64,000 nucleotides of DNA from RHLJ01 sp965222205 (GTDB taxonomy: Bacteria; Bacteroidota; Rhodothermia; Balneolales; Balneolaceae), in contig OZ244932.1 of NCBI GenBank assembly GCA_965222205.1, positions 62,001 through 126,000 of the forward strand. The letters run 5' to 3'. The notes under the pieces are model-generated. The model made no database searches. It saw only the letters and a program-made list of their open reading frames with translations, and had not been told where the DNA came from. Position numbers and translations under genes: made by a program. Positions 44,600 through 53,181 of this stretch are shown here, piece after piece (the first letter of the stretch is position 1; the number at the start of each line of letters is the position of its first letter).

Positions 44600-44989
44600 A
44601 TGGACACAATGATTGGAAAAACAGGAAGAATACTATATGGAATAACTATTTTAGTTTTTTCTTCTTTTCACTTTATGGGAGCAAATGATATGGCAGGAAT
44701 GGTGCCATTACCAGGAGGAGTATTCTGGGTATATTTAACCGGAGTTGCTTTGTTAGGTGCAAGTATTTCAATTCTTATACAAAACCGCGTAAAGCTCGTT
44801 TCTATGTTGCTAGGGATTATGCTTGTGGTTTTTGCATTATCAATACACTTGCCCGGAGTAATAGGTGCTGAAAATGATATGAGCATGCAGATTTCTATGG
44901 GAAACTTGCTTAAAGATTTAGCTATGGCTGGTGCAGCATTTTTTATTTCCGGCGTTTATTCTGAAAAAGAAGACGATACGGACTCTTAA
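44600..44989 (+). CDS. DoxX-like small membrane protein
   Basis: A 129-residue protein with four membrane helices (about 8-25, 35-58, 63-85 and 100-120). The pattern GRILYGITILVFSSFHFMGANDMAGMVP fits the DoxX-like group. Members are linked to redox and respiratory functions, without a clear enzyme activity. A good ribosome-binding sequence AGGAG (44591-44595) lies 4 bp before the ATG. A short palindrome CTAATTTATTAG near 44552 lies in its leader. It is followed by a terminator at 45010-45038. Confidence 0.78.
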   Translation: MDTMIGKTGRILYGITILVFSSFHFMGANDMAGMVPLPGGVFWVYLTGVALLGASISILIQNRVKLVSMLLGIMLVVFALSIHLPGVIGAENDMSMQISMGNLLKDLAMAGAAFFISGVYSEKEDDTDS

Positions 44990-45009
44990 ATCTGAATAAT
45001 TATTTAACT

Positions 45010-45038
45010 AAGGCTGCAATCGTTTGTGGCCTTTTTTT
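45010..45038 (+). terminator. Rho-independent terminator after the DoxX-like gene
   Basis: A 10-bp stem (45010-45019 with 45024-45033, two G-U pairs) with a TCGT loop runs into a seven-T tract (45032-45038). It ends the plus-strand transcript from the redox/MntR/DoxX region and overlaps the stop of the convergent TonB receptor gene by two bases. Confidence 0.8.
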
Positions 45039-47223
45039 AATTCATATTATAGCTGATTCCCGCTATAAAACGCCTTCCCTGTAAAGGACCGTAAACATAA
45101 TCAGTAGCAAAGTCATTGCTGAAAGGCTGATCGGGTGCAATAATTGCATCACCCTGGATGTAATCAAAGAGGTTTTTTCCGGCAACAAACATTTCAAATC
45201 TGTCGGAAAATATCTTCGTGAACTTTAAATTGTGTTCACTAAATGCTTTGGAATATCGGTCACGCCCGGGGTATTCAGGCAGCTTCATTATACCGATAAT
45301 TCTACCTGTGTAGTCTACATTAATCCCCGCTTCTGTAAAACGATAAGTCAGGCTTAATACAGAATTGAAATCAGGGGAAAATGGGAGGTCTTCTTTGATA
45401 TCATTTTCAACAAAAAAAACATCCTGAAAAGTAATACCGATTGAATAGGTCAGGGGGATAAGAAAGTTGTGTGCCATACTGATTGCCAACCCTCTTGACA
45501 CAGAATATCCATCCAGGTTCGAATAGATAATTTTATCAGGTGTATCATAGTCTGGTATAATTTGATTCGAGAATCTGGTTTGATACACATCAAAATCAAC
45601 ATTTAAAACGGAAGGGCCGATATCAATAATCTGATTCCAGTTTAAAGCCAGATTTAAGGAGCGTTCCGGGTTAAGAGCTTCCGCAATTTCTACCTGTCTG
45701 GATCCCGTCAGAGATTCATGTTCTTCGGTAAACAGGTTCACTATTCGAAAACCTGTTCCAACATTAAGCCGCACGGTTGAATGGGAGAAAGGATCTGCTT
45801 TGAGGTTAATCCGGGGTGAGAGAATTATCCCATGATCCTGATGATGATCGGCACGGAGACCTGCCAACCCTCTGAATTTGTTGGAGAACTTATGGTCATA
45901 TTGTGTGAAAATACCCGGAACAAATCGGGTGTCTTCAGAACCACCATTCAATCGCGTGCCGTTAAATAGCTGATGGAGCTCATCATATCTGGCACTCAGC
46001 CCGGTAACAAACCCATTATTCTTAGAAACCGGTTTGTCCCAGATCAGGTTGGCGAAAGTTGTTTGTTGGTCTGCTATGTAATGATATTCTCCATAATAAC
46101 TATCCTGATCATGGTAGCTGTAGGAAGCATCCAGCCGAACAGTTTCATTTTCGAAAGGAAATTCATAGCTACCAAAAAGTTCAAAACGATTGGTATAAAT
46201 TGATTCTCCATAGACCGAGGTGCTTCCTCTCAGGTCCCGGTCGAAATTGGAAGTTCCGCCCATTCGGTCTTCGAAATAATACTTACCGGCTAAATTAAAC
46301 TTCTTGCCACTGGGACGATAAATTTCCCACTTATTAAATAATGAGACCCGAATATTTTGGGTTATATCCCCGAAATTGTCTCCGTTTTCATCAATAAACC
46401 GATCCTGTACATAGACACTTCCGCTAAACATAGTTGGCGATTTACCCACTTTAGGAACCAAAGAAAAATCTAAATTATGTTCGCTATGAGTACTGGTTGT
46501 TGAGGAAAAATCAAAAACGGGTGCAATAGAGGGGTTTTCGGTGATGATGTTAATTACACCACCCATTGCCTGGCTTCCATAAAGCGTTGAATTTGGTCCT
46601 TTGATAACTTCCAGATTGCGGATAATAGACGGACTGATACCGTTCAAACCATACACCGATGCAAGAGCCCCCATCACCGGCATCCCATCAATAAGCACAG
46701 ATGTATACGGACCTTCCATTCCATTTATGCGGATGTTATTCGTTCCACAGACCGCACAATCAACCTGATTGTAGAGCCCGTTTACGTATTGGATGGCATC
46801 CATTATGTTATTACTGCCCGTCTTATTCAGAAAATTCTGCGAAATCAGGTTAACCTTAACCGGTGAGTCTGAGATTGAAATTTCTTTCATTGTACCCGTT
46901 ACTACCATTTCATCTAGCTGTAGCATTGACTCATCCAGATAAATCGTAATAAAAGTGGTGTCTTTTTGTATTCGAACGGGGACTTCTTTCTCCAGAAAAC
47001 CGATGGCACGAACCGTAAGAATTTGTTCGCCTACGGGCAGTGATTTAATAATGAAGCTTCCATCTTTTTTGGTATAACTTCCAATTCCAAGGCTTTTCAC
47101 ACCAATGGTAGCATTTTCAACAGCACCAGTTTCAGACTGCACTACACCAGTCAAAATCCCGGTCTCTTGTGCGCTCAGATTAAGTGCGATGAATGTAAAA
47201 ATCAGAATAAATACTCTCTTCAT
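45037..47223 (-). CDS. TonB-dependent receptor with CxxC in the plug domain
   Basis: A 728-residue outer-membrane receptor: signal peptide (about 1-19), carboxypeptidase-like domain (about 20-100), plug (about 115-230) and barrel ending GRRFIAGISYNMN. The plug has a Cys pair, DCAVC (Cys 156, Cys 159), just before NNIRINGMEGPYTSVLIDGMPV, the substrate-facing apex of such receptors. This could be a disulfide, a redox switch or a metal-binding pair. A candidate MntR/DtxR operator and sigma-70-like promoter lie directly upstream (47247-47292). It lies 96 bp after the redoxin gene at 47320, and its plug type is related to metal or siderophore receptors. Ligand not determined. Confidence 0.92.
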   Translation of the reverse strand: MKRVFILIFTFIALNLSAQETGILTGVVQSETGAVENATIGVKSLGIGSYTKKDGSFIIKSLPVGEQILTVRAIGFLEKEVPVRIQKDTTFITIYLDESMLQLDEMVVTGTMKEISISDSPVKVNLISQNFLNKTGSNNIMDAIQYVNGLYNQVDCAVCGTNNIRINGMEGPYTSVLIDGMPVMGALASVYGLNGISPSIIRNLEVIKGPNSTLYGSQAMGGVINIITENPSIAPVFDFSSTTSTHSEHNLDFSLVPKVGKSPTMFSGSVYVQDRFIDENGDNFGDITQNIRVSLFNKWEIYRPSGKKFNLAGKYYFEDRMGGTSNFDRDLRGSTSVYGESIYTNRFELFGSYEFPFENETVRLDASYSYHDQDSYYGEYHYIADQQTTFANLIWDKPVSKNNGFVTGLSARYDELHQLFNGTRLNGGSEDTRFVPGIFTQYDHKFSNKFRGLAGLRADHHQDHGIILSPRINLKADPFSHSTVRLNVGTGFRIVNLFTEEHESLTGSRQVEIAEALNPERSLNLALNWNQIIDIGPSVLNVDFDVYQTRFSNQIIPDYDTPDKIIYSNLDGYSVSRGLAISMAHNFLIPLTYSIGITFQDVFFVENDIKEDLPFSPDFNSVLSLTYRFTEAGINVDYTGRIIGIMKLPEYPGRDRYSKAFSEHNLKFTKIFSDRFEMFVAGKNLFDYIQGDAIIAPDQPFSNDFATDYVYGPLQGRRFIAGISYNMN

Positions 47224-47246
47224 GGAAAACTTTAATTTTGAGAGTA

Positions 47247-47292
47247 AATATCAGGTTAATTCTAAATTTAGTCAAGACTAAATTTAGAATTA
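47247..47292 (-). promoter_or_regulatory. MntR/DtxR-like operator overlapping the TonB-receptor promoter
   Basis: A perfect inverted repeat with 17-bp arms (47257-47273 and 47276-47292) and a 2-bp centre contains TTTAGTCAAGACTAAA, close in layout to MntR boxes of the type TTTAG(n)CTAAA. On the minus strand the centre supplies TTGACT (47270-47275), 17 bp before GATATT (47247-47252), a plausible -35/-10 pair 24 bp before the receptor start codon. A repressor bound here would cover the -35 region. The MntR-like gene lies about 2.7 kb away on the other strand. Confidence 0.65.
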
Positions 47293-47319
47293 GATCAGGT
47301 TCTATAAATCTGTGAAAAG

Positions 47320-48129
47320 TTATTTAATAAACATCATTTTCTTTGTAAGAACTTCGCCGCCGGTTATTAGCCTGTATATGTAGATGCCTGAAGGAACAGA
47401 GCTGGCATCCCAACTCAATGTTTGATTACCTGAAGCCTGAAATTCATCAACCAGAGTAGCAACTTGTTGACCGAGAGCATTAAAAACCTGCAGTTTTACC
47501 TCACCCGGAGAGGCCAGTTGATATGAAATAGTGGTAGATGGGTTAAACGGGTTTGGATAGTTCTGATCTAAACGAATAGATTTTGGAGAGTCATTATCTA
47601 TCTCAGAAGAGGTATTTATAACTGCTAGTTCGGCTGTGATCACATCTACTACATCTTCATAATCCGAATCTACAAATGTGGTTCCTTTATACTTTAGAAA
47701 TCCATCTGCTCCAATAACTACGGAACGGTCATAAAATCCAGAGCCTCCGTAATAGTCAACGAGCGTTTGCCCGGCATTAAGTAATAACGGATATGTGATG
47801 CCAGTTACATTTCTGAAGTTTTGATTCGTTGAAACGGGGTCATCCCAGGTATCCAGGCCAAAAGCTACAAAGTTGGTGTCATCTTTAAATATCTGATAGA
47901 TCTCAGTTTCAGTTACAGGACCATTTGTCCGGCAATGTGGGCATCCTGCTCCATAAAAAAAAATATAAACAACCTGTCCTTCATGGTCTGAGAGACTTAT
48001 TGTAGCTCCCTGAGCTCCATCAAGGTAAGGGTGCGAAAAATCGGTGGCTTCTTCTCCTACCGAAATCTGAGCAGAAACAACTCCGGTTAAGAAAAGGGAA
48101 ATAAGAATGGGAAGAAGAGATGTTTTCAT
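47320..48129 (-). CDS. Redoxin with C-terminal T9SS sorting domain
   Basis: A 269-residue secreted protein: signal peptide (about 1-21), thioredoxin-fold redoxin domain (about 22-175) with YIFFYGAGCPHCR (Cys 63, Cys 66), then a type IX secretion C-terminal sorting domain (about 184-269) with NYPNPFNPSTTISYQL and the terminal EVLTKKMMFIK. It should reach the cell surface or medium through T9SS. The domain is a close paralogue of the lipoprotein encoded just upstream (48140-48661), with which it shares the active-site block and the GLDTW and ATGITY-like segments. An extracellular CPHC protein could oxidise or reduce thiols of surface proteins or a substrate for the adjacent receptor. Target unknown. 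Confidence 0.88.
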   Translation of the reverse strand: MKTSLLPILISLFLTGVVSAQISVGEEATDFSHPYLDGAQGATISLSDHEGQVVYIFFYGAGCPHCRTNGPVTETEIYQIFKDDTNFVAFGLDTWDDPVSTNQNFRNVTGITYPLLLNAGQTLVDYYGGSGFYDRSVVIGADGFLKYKGTTFVDSDYEDVVDVITAELAVINTSSEIDNDSPKSIRLDQNYPNPFNPSTTISYQLASPGEVKLQVFNALGQQVATLVDEFQASGNQTLSWDASSVPSGIYIYRLITGGEVLTKKMMFIK

Positions 48130-48139
48130 AACAGTATAA

Positions 48140-48661
48140 TTATTGGTTCAATGAGTTTAGTTGCTGCTGGATGACCGAAATTACTTTTTCAGAATCTGTA
48201 TTCACAAAACCGGAGCCTTTGTAGGCTATTCTTCCGGTGGGATCTACAACAACAGACCGATCATAAGCTCCCGAATTTCCATAATAATCAATCAAACTCT
48301 GTCGGGCATTCAGCAGTAAAGAATAAGTGATGCCCGTTGCATTCTGAAAGGATATATTCTGCGAAACGGAAGTATTCCAGGTATCCAGACCAAGAGCCAC
48401 AAAGTCAGGATCAGAAATAAACCGTTGATTGATATTCTCTGTAACCGAACCATTTGATCTGCAATGAGGGCAACCGGCTCCATAAAAGAAAATGTAAACC
48501 ACTTTTCCTCTGAAATCGGATAATGCGATTTCTTGGCCATCTATGCTGGTGTACATAAACTCGGGAGCTACTGTGCCCACAGCCTCCTCAAATCCCCCGC
48601 TGTCGGAGGAAGCAGAACAACCAAGAAAAAGAATGAAAGCGATATAAATAAAAGTTCTCAT
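48140..48661 (-). CDS. Redoxin lipoprotein (CPHC active site)
   Basis: A 173-residue lipoprotein (lipobox LFLGC, Cys 15) with a redoxin domain (about 28-170) carrying YIFFYGAGCPHCRSNG (Cys 64, Cys 67), GLDTWN and GNSGAYDRSVVVDP. It is the tandem paralogue of the T9SS-exported protein downstream (10 bp gap). The pair therefore looks like one enzyme with two addresses: membrane-tethered and secreted. It starts 17 bp after the beta-barrel gene and belongs to the same minus-strand cluster. Confidence 0.88.
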   Translation of the reverse strand: MRTFIYIAFILFLGCSASSDSGGFEEAVGTVAPEFMYTSIDGQEIALSDFRGKVVYIFFYGAGCPHCRSNGSVTENINQRFISDPDFVALGLDTWNTSVSQNISFQNATGITYSLLLNARQSLIDYYGNSGAYDRSVVVDPTGRIAYKGSGFVNTDSEKVISVIQQQLNSLNQ

Positions 48662-48678
48662 AAAGATATGTGATTCTA

Positions 48679-50187
48679 TTAAAACCGGGTTGAAAATCGG
48701 ACTTCAACACCTTCAAAATCTAAAATTTCATAGCAAATTCCTGATGTGCAAGCCGGACCGCCTCTGCGCTTTCCGGCAAAAACATCGATTCGGTTATTCG
48801 ATGAGAAGCGATATGAAAAATTCGTTCCCAGCCAGGTTCTTGTTTCAGTTTCTACCGCAAAAGAATCGGGATTATCTGTTTGTTGGGGATCGGTACTCGC
48901 TTCGAATACAATACCGGCAGATAAATCAGGTAAATAAGTGAATGTAATGGCACCGTAATAATTTGAGCTCGGATCGGGATCAAAAGAGCGTTCGAAAGTT
49001 TGGTACTGAAGATCCAGATTTAATCCCCATTCATAGTTAAATGATTTATCTGTGATAAACCCAACTGAAATTCTGTTCTCCTCGCTTTTGGGTTCGTCAT
49101 CTGCATAGTCGAAGAAAGTTTTTATCGACAGGAAATCGTCTACCTCATAGTAGCCTTCTAAAAAGAATTCCATGTAATTGAATTCACGAAACAAGTCATT
49201 CTTTGCGGTAGTGAAATTAAAAGTAATAGCGTGACCTTCTTCGAAATTATAATATGTTTCGAATTGAAAACCGGTTTCATTCGAGGTTTCAAGAACATGG
49301 GTACTTCTGTTCAAAACGGGATATGTATGCTCTTTGATGAGGGAAGGCGGATCATTGTAACCCTGGCCAAGCCGAAAGTTGTTGTAGTTTTTATACTCCA
49401 GGCTTCCTCCCCAAGAATCGATATAAAAGTTGGAGCCAAGATAGAGAGCAAAAGCATCTTCCTCCTCAAAAGCCAGCGTACGGGCATCGGTTTCAAAAGC
49501 ATACTCTCCAAAGAAACTGATGTTTTGTACGGGAGTGGAAGAAAACATAAAGGAGCCGTATTCACGGACAGAATTCGAAAAATTGGGGTGCGATCTCATA
49601 AAAGCTCCGCCAATACTAATCTTGTCACTCAAAAATACATTCGCCTCAATAGCTTCAACTAAATCGGGTCGGCGTAGTGTATCGGGTTTAAAGTTAGGCG
49701 GTAAGATGTTGAACAAAGGCTTGGCATGAAGAGCTTTAACTTCCAGCCATCCGGTAGTTGCATCAACGGCGACCCCTTCTAAATCCCTGAAGAAAGAATA
49801 ACGTGTACGTTCAAATTCGTCCTCATAAACAGATCCGGGAATATCATAGCTTCGAAGGAGTAATCCCCGACCAATGGTTTCGTAGAAATTTCCCAATCGA
49901 ATTCTGAAGATGTCATCCCGGTATTGAATACGTTTCTGAGTAAGATCCTGATAATTTCGTTCTTCATAAGGGGTCAGGAAATACTCAACACGTCCATAAA
50001 AACTTAGGTTATTATGGTCATAGAAAAGATTTACCTGATCGTAGGAAGAACCAAAGCTTTTACTTCCAAATGGAAGGTTACCAAACTGCAATTCAACCGT
50101 ATTAGAGCCATATACCTGTGCGTTGGAAGTCTTCATCTCAAAAACCGAAATGGAAGCCAGAAATAGTATGAACCCGGTTTTCCTCAT
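48679..50187 (-). CDS. Outer-membrane beta-barrel protein (DUF6029-like)
   Basis: A 502-residue exported protein with a signal peptide (about 1-23). The mature part is an almost unbroken series of amphipathic strands (LSFYGRVEYFLTPY, IFRIRLGNFYETIGRGLLLRSYDIPG, ISIGGAFMRSHPNF, YTFSDI-like turns) ending FEGVEVRFSTRF, with a terminal Phe as in BAM substrates. It resembles DUF6029 proteins of Bacteroidota, of unknown function. A CTSGIC pair lies near the C terminus. The start overlaps the stop of the TlpA gene by four bases, so a periplasmic thiol reductase and this barrel are co-translated. Confidence 0.78.
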   Translation of the reverse strand: MRKTGFILFLASISVFEMKTSNAQVYGSNTVELQFGNLPFGSKSFGSSYDQVNLFYDHNNLSFYGRVEYFLTPYEERNYQDLTQKRIQYRDDIFRIRLGNFYETIGRGLLLRSYDIPGSVYEDEFERTRYSFFRDLEGVAVDATTGWLEVKALHAKPLFNILPPNFKPDTLRRPDLVEAIEANVFLSDKISIGGAFMRSHPNFSNSVREYGSFMFSSTPVQNISFFGEYAFETDARTLAFEEEDAFALYLGSNFYIDSWGGSLEYKNYNNFRLGQGYNDPPSLIKEHTYPVLNRSTHVLETSNETGFQFETYYNFEEGHAITFNFTTAKNDLFREFNYMEFFLEGYYEVDDFLSIKTFFDYADDEPKSEENRISVGFITDKSFNYEWGLNLDLQYQTFERSFDPDPSSNYYGAITFTYLPDLSAGIVFEASTDPQQTDNPDSFAVETETRTWLGTNFSYRFSSNNRIDVFAGKRRGGPACTSGICYEILDFEGVEVRFSTRF

Positions 50188-50663
50188 TCTTCGAGTAGCT
50201 CAAGAATTTTTTTATGGATTTCAATTTCTTCTCCCGGTTTATACCCTTCATGGAAATACACGATTTCATCATCACTGTTTATGATCAGTAAAGAAGGTAC
50301 CGCTCTCACTCCCAACTTTGCCATTACTTCGCTGTTGGTATCAAGCAATATTGGATAGGTTACCCCTAAGGATCGGGCAAAAGGTTTTACTTTGGCTAGA
50401 TTGCGTGGACCATCAATACTTATTCCTACAAAATTAACTCCAAGCTCTTCGACTTCTTCTGATATTTCAACAAGCTTTGGCATGGATTTGATGCAGGGTT
50501 TGCACCAGGTAGCCCAGAAATCAATCACCGTAAACTGCTCGCCTTTTATATCCTGATACGATGTGGTTCGGTTATCGAGGTTTTTAAGGCGGAAGTTATT
50601 CACTTTCGGAGGAGAATAAGAGATTCCTCCAAGGAGAATTATAAATGCTAAGATGACCTTCAT
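50184..50663 (-). CDS. TlpA-family thiol:disulfide oxidoreductase
   Basis: A 159-residue exported thioredoxin-fold protein: hydrophobic N terminus (about 1-16), FRLKNLDNRTTSYQDIKG, active site FWATWCKPCIKSMP (Cys 54, Cys 57), and the cis-Pro strand LGVRAVPSLLIINSD. TlpA/ResA-type proteins reduce disulfides of periplasmic clients such as apocytochromes or metal-site proteins. It is the first gene of the cluster that continues with the barrel and two redoxins and then the receptor. Overlapping stop/start codons with the barrel gene point to a shared function, possibly keeping its cysteines reduced. Confidence 0.9.
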   Translation of the reverse strand: MKVILAFIILLGGISYSPPKVNNFRLKNLDNRTTSYQDIKGEQFTVIDFWATWCKPCIKSMPKLVEISEEVEELGVNFVGISIDGPRNLAKVKPFARSLGVTYPILLDTNSEVMAKLGVRAVPSLLIINSDDEIVYFHEGYKPGEEIEIHKKILELLEE

Positions 50664-50755
50664 TGTAGAAAATGGATGATGTATTTAAATAACATCATTA
50701 ATTTAGCTTATTCAATTATCACAAAACGATAATATTTGACTGAGTACCCACGGAA

Positions 50756-50822
50756 CAGTTAACCCGGACCCACCCCTCAATCCCCTCCGGCGGAGGGGAG
50801 GCTTTCTTAAGAAGGAAAGGGG
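50756..50822. repeat. Intergenic repeat, inverted copy
   Basis: On the minus strand this reads GGGGATTGAGGGGTGGGT after a perfect CCCCTCCG-g-CGGAGGGG hairpin (50782-50798). It shares the layout hairpin plus GGGGATTnAGGGGTG with the copies at 54694-54742 and 57921-57952. It sits between the TlpA-cluster leader and the TolB-like gene and has no coding potential. Confidence 0.6.
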
Positions 50823-50829
50823 AAGTGGA

Positions 50830-51921
50830 CTAATCTACCCAGTCGGCGATGAATACATTTGTAGAGCGGTCACCACCATTGAATCGGTTTGAAGCGAAGA
50901 CCACTTTCTTGCCATCATAAGAAAACATTGGAAAGGAGTCGAAGGTTGGATCAAAGGAAACCTGCTTAAGTCCTGTACCATCCACATTGATCATATAAAG
51001 GTTGAATGGGAAGCCTCGCTCGGAAGCGTGATTAGACGCAAAAAGGATTTTCTCACCGGAAGGGTGGAAGTATGGTGCCCAGTTAGCGTTGCCTAAATCG
51101 GTTATTTGCCGAAGTCCTGTACCATCCACATTCACAACATAAAGCTCCATATCAGTGGGCTCTACAAGGCCTTCTTCTAAGAGAGAAGTATATTTTTCAA
51201 TTTCTTCCGGAGTTTTTGGTCGGGATGAACGGAATACCAGTTGCGAACCATCAGGAGAGAAAAAAGCTCCTCCGTCATATCCCAATTCATCGGTAATCTG
51301 AACCACATCCGAACCATCGGTATTCATAATGAACAGTTCCAGATCACCAGTTCTCATGGAAGTAAATACGATTTTGGTTCCATCGGGTGAAAGAGTTGCT
51401 TCGGCGTCGTAACCTGGTGAGTCCGGAGTTAAGTTGGCAATAATCTCACCTTCAAGATTAGCTTTGAAAATATCATAATCTTCATAAATAGGCCATACAT
51501 AAGCACCATTAGGGCCACGTTCTGGTACTGGTGGACACTCTTTATTACCTAAATGAGTAGACCCATAAACAAAGGTGGTATCTCCGGGAAGAAAAAATGA
51601 ACAAGTTGTACGACCATTTCCTGTACTAATCATCTTAGGCATGAAATTTTCATCTTTAGGAGTGGTTGCATCCATATAATAGATTTGATCGCAATCAGCT
51701 CCCCAAGCTGCATTGTCTGATTGGAAAATTAACTTGGTGTCCTCAAATCCCCAGTACGCTTCGGCGTTATTTGCTCCAAACGTAAGCTGTTTTATGTTTC
51801 GGAAGTGCACTTCTTCAGGATATTTTAGCGTGTCTGCTTCCGGATTGTAGGGTGCTTCTTTGGGTTCTGATGAGCAACCTATAAAGAAAAGAGGAATTAA
51901 AAAAAGAGAGAGAAATTTCAT
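50830..51921 (-). CDS. TolB-like beta-propeller lipoprotein (WD40-like PD40 repeats)
   Basis: A 363-residue lipoprotein (lipobox FIGC, Cys 16) with five to six PD40/TolB-type repeats: LSPDGTKIVFTSMRTGDLELFIMNTDG, FSPDGSQLVFRSSR, FHPSGEKILFASNHA, FSYDGKKVVFASNR and the degenerate first ones. Each blade has the SPDGxxIxF pattern. Such propellers act as protein-interaction modules in the envelope; a TolB role would require a Tol-Pal cluster, which is not here. Cys pairs (CDQIYY, TTCSFF, KECPPV) may form disulfides. It is monocistronic. Confidence 0.85.
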   Translation of the reverse strand: MKFLSLFLIPLFFIGCSSEPKEAPYNPEADTLKYPEEVHFRNIKQLTFGANNAEAYWGFEDTKLIFQSDNAAWGADCDQIYYMDATTPKDENFMPKMISTGNGRTTCSFFLPGDTTFVYGSTHLGNKECPPVPERGPNGAYVWPIYEDYDIFKANLEGEIIANLTPDSPGYDAEATLSPDGTKIVFTSMRTGDLELFIMNTDGSDVVQITDELGYDGGAFFSPDGSQLVFRSSRPKTPEEIEKYTSLLEEGLVEPTDMELYVVNVDGTGLRQITDLGNANWAPYFHPSGEKILFASNHASERGFPFNLYMINVDGTGLKQVSFDPTFDSFPMFSYDGKKVVFASNRFNGGDRSTNVFIADWVD

Positions 51922-52013
51922 GAATAGTGTTTTATAAAAAGTTGGCGTGATGATCGTGTTCTAATGTGAAGATTTTATGAAGAAAGTAATTCTATAGAAT
52001 AAATAAAGTAAGA

Positions 52014-52688
52014 TTAAATGATCTTTAACAATGATATACTAAATTGAAATATTTCATCTACAAAATTGTAGCCAAGAGTAGGTTCCAGAAATACTTTTTG
52101 AGAACTTCTGCCAAGAATAAAAGAAGGAGCAACATAGACTTTAGCATATTGGCTATTGAATCGATTGCGATAGCCCATATCTAATTTTGATTCTGAATAT
52201 GGATAAGCGCTAAGACCAAAAGTAATTAAAAAAGGATTCTGAATAGAATTATCTGAACTGTACGAGGCTAATCTTTTGGAAAGATTTAAATCGAAACCTA
52301 TTGAGTTGTTATAAAGCGAGTTCTCAGTTTCTTTAAAATTATAATTTGAGTGTTCGAATATTAATCCTAACTCAACACTCAGAGGATGGTTTTCAAGCTC
52401 GTTTATCAATAGTGTACTTATTGAACCACTGACTCTATTTCCTGTAAGGTTTTTATCCAGTTCACCATTAAAAAATGTATTTATCCTACTGTAGGATGCA
52501 CTAAAAGTTAACGAACTATTTAATGTATGGGCTAGGGTAAGTTGACCTTTTTTAGAAGAACTATTTGTAGAAAGAATAGATGCATTGACCGAGAATGCAT
52601 CTTGCTTAGAGTCCAAATAGCGTGATTGACTTGAAGCAAAGGAGGGAATAAATAAGATCGCAATTAGAAGAAGTAGTAAGGCTTTCAT
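52014..52688 (-). CDS. Exported hypothetical beta-barrel-like protein
   Basis: A 224-residue protein with signal peptide (MKALLLLLIAILFIPSFASS) and beta-strand-rich body (QLTLAHTLNSSLTFSASYSRI, PLSVELGLIFEHSNYNF, YAKVYVAPSFILG, VFLEPTLGYNFVDE, IFQFSISLLKII). It probably forms a small outer-membrane barrel. The ATG at 52688 is chosen because the signal peptide begins there; a longer frame to 52829 would run into the divergent lipoprotein gene. No family recognised. It is divergent from the coiled-coil lipoprotein gene, 76 bp apart. Confidence 0.68.
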   Translation of the reverse strand: MKALLLLLIAILFIPSFASSQSRYLDSKQDAFSVNASILSTNSSSKKGQLTLAHTLNSSLTFSASYSRINTFFNGELDKNLTGNRVSGSISTLLINELENHPLSVELGLIFEHSNYNFKETENSLYNNSIGFDLNLSKRLASYSSDNSIQNPFLITFGLSAYPYSESKLDMGYRNRFNSQYAKVYVAPSFILGRSSQKVFLEPTLGYNFVDEIFQFSISLLKII

Positions 52689-52764
52689 GCACTCTAAATT
52701 AGAAAATTGAAACAAAGATAAGGTCTCAATCTCAAATAAGTAAACCAAAGCAAACATTTGAATA

Positions 52765-53178
52765 ATGAAGAAATATGCAGTTTTAAATTTCGTCGTTGTA
52801 TTCGCAGTAATGTTTAGTGCTTGCACCAAAGAAATGCGGAATAACCTAAATGAGCTTTCATCAAATAATGTATCTCAACTGATAGACGAAACTAAAGATG
52901 AATTTCTTTCTCTGGTGACAGAAGACTTAAAAAGAGCTGAAGTATTGCTTACAGAGCTTGAGAATGAAATCAAAAAAAAGTCAGAAGAGTTAAGCACGGA
53001 TATCCGTACGAATTTGGAAGATTTGAAAAAAGAACGAACAAAGCTTGAATCTCAGATCGGTGCTTTAAAAAATATTTCTCAGGAAAACTGGGAGATGACA
53101 AGGGAATCGTTTACAGAAAGTATGGATGTGTTTAAAACGGAATTCAACACCTTCTTAGATGGTTTAAAGACAGGATAG
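52765..53178 (+). CDS. Small coiled-coil lipoprotein
   Basis: A 137-residue lipoprotein (lipobox MFSAC, Cys about 20). Almost the whole mature chain is predicted helical with heptads of Leu/Ile among Glu and Lys (KRAEVLLTELENEIKKKSEEL, LEDLKKERTKLESQIGALKN). It recalls Lpp-like or apolipoprotein-like helical envelope proteins but has no recognisable family. It ends 3 bp from the convergent SGNH hydrolase gene. Confidence 0.72.
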   Translation: MKKYAVLNFVVVFAVMFSACTKEMRNNLNELSSNNVSQLIDETKDEFLSLVTEDLKRAEVLLTELENEIKKKSEELSTDIRTNLEDLKKERTKLESQIGALKNISQENWEMTRESFTESMDVFKTEFNTFLDGLKTG

Positions 53179-53181
53179 ATT

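Noticed and set aside
52689..52829. Longer N terminus for the barrel-like protein ending at 52014
   Set aside because: It would overlap the start of the divergent coiled-coil lipoprotein gene and put the signal peptide in the middle of the chain.
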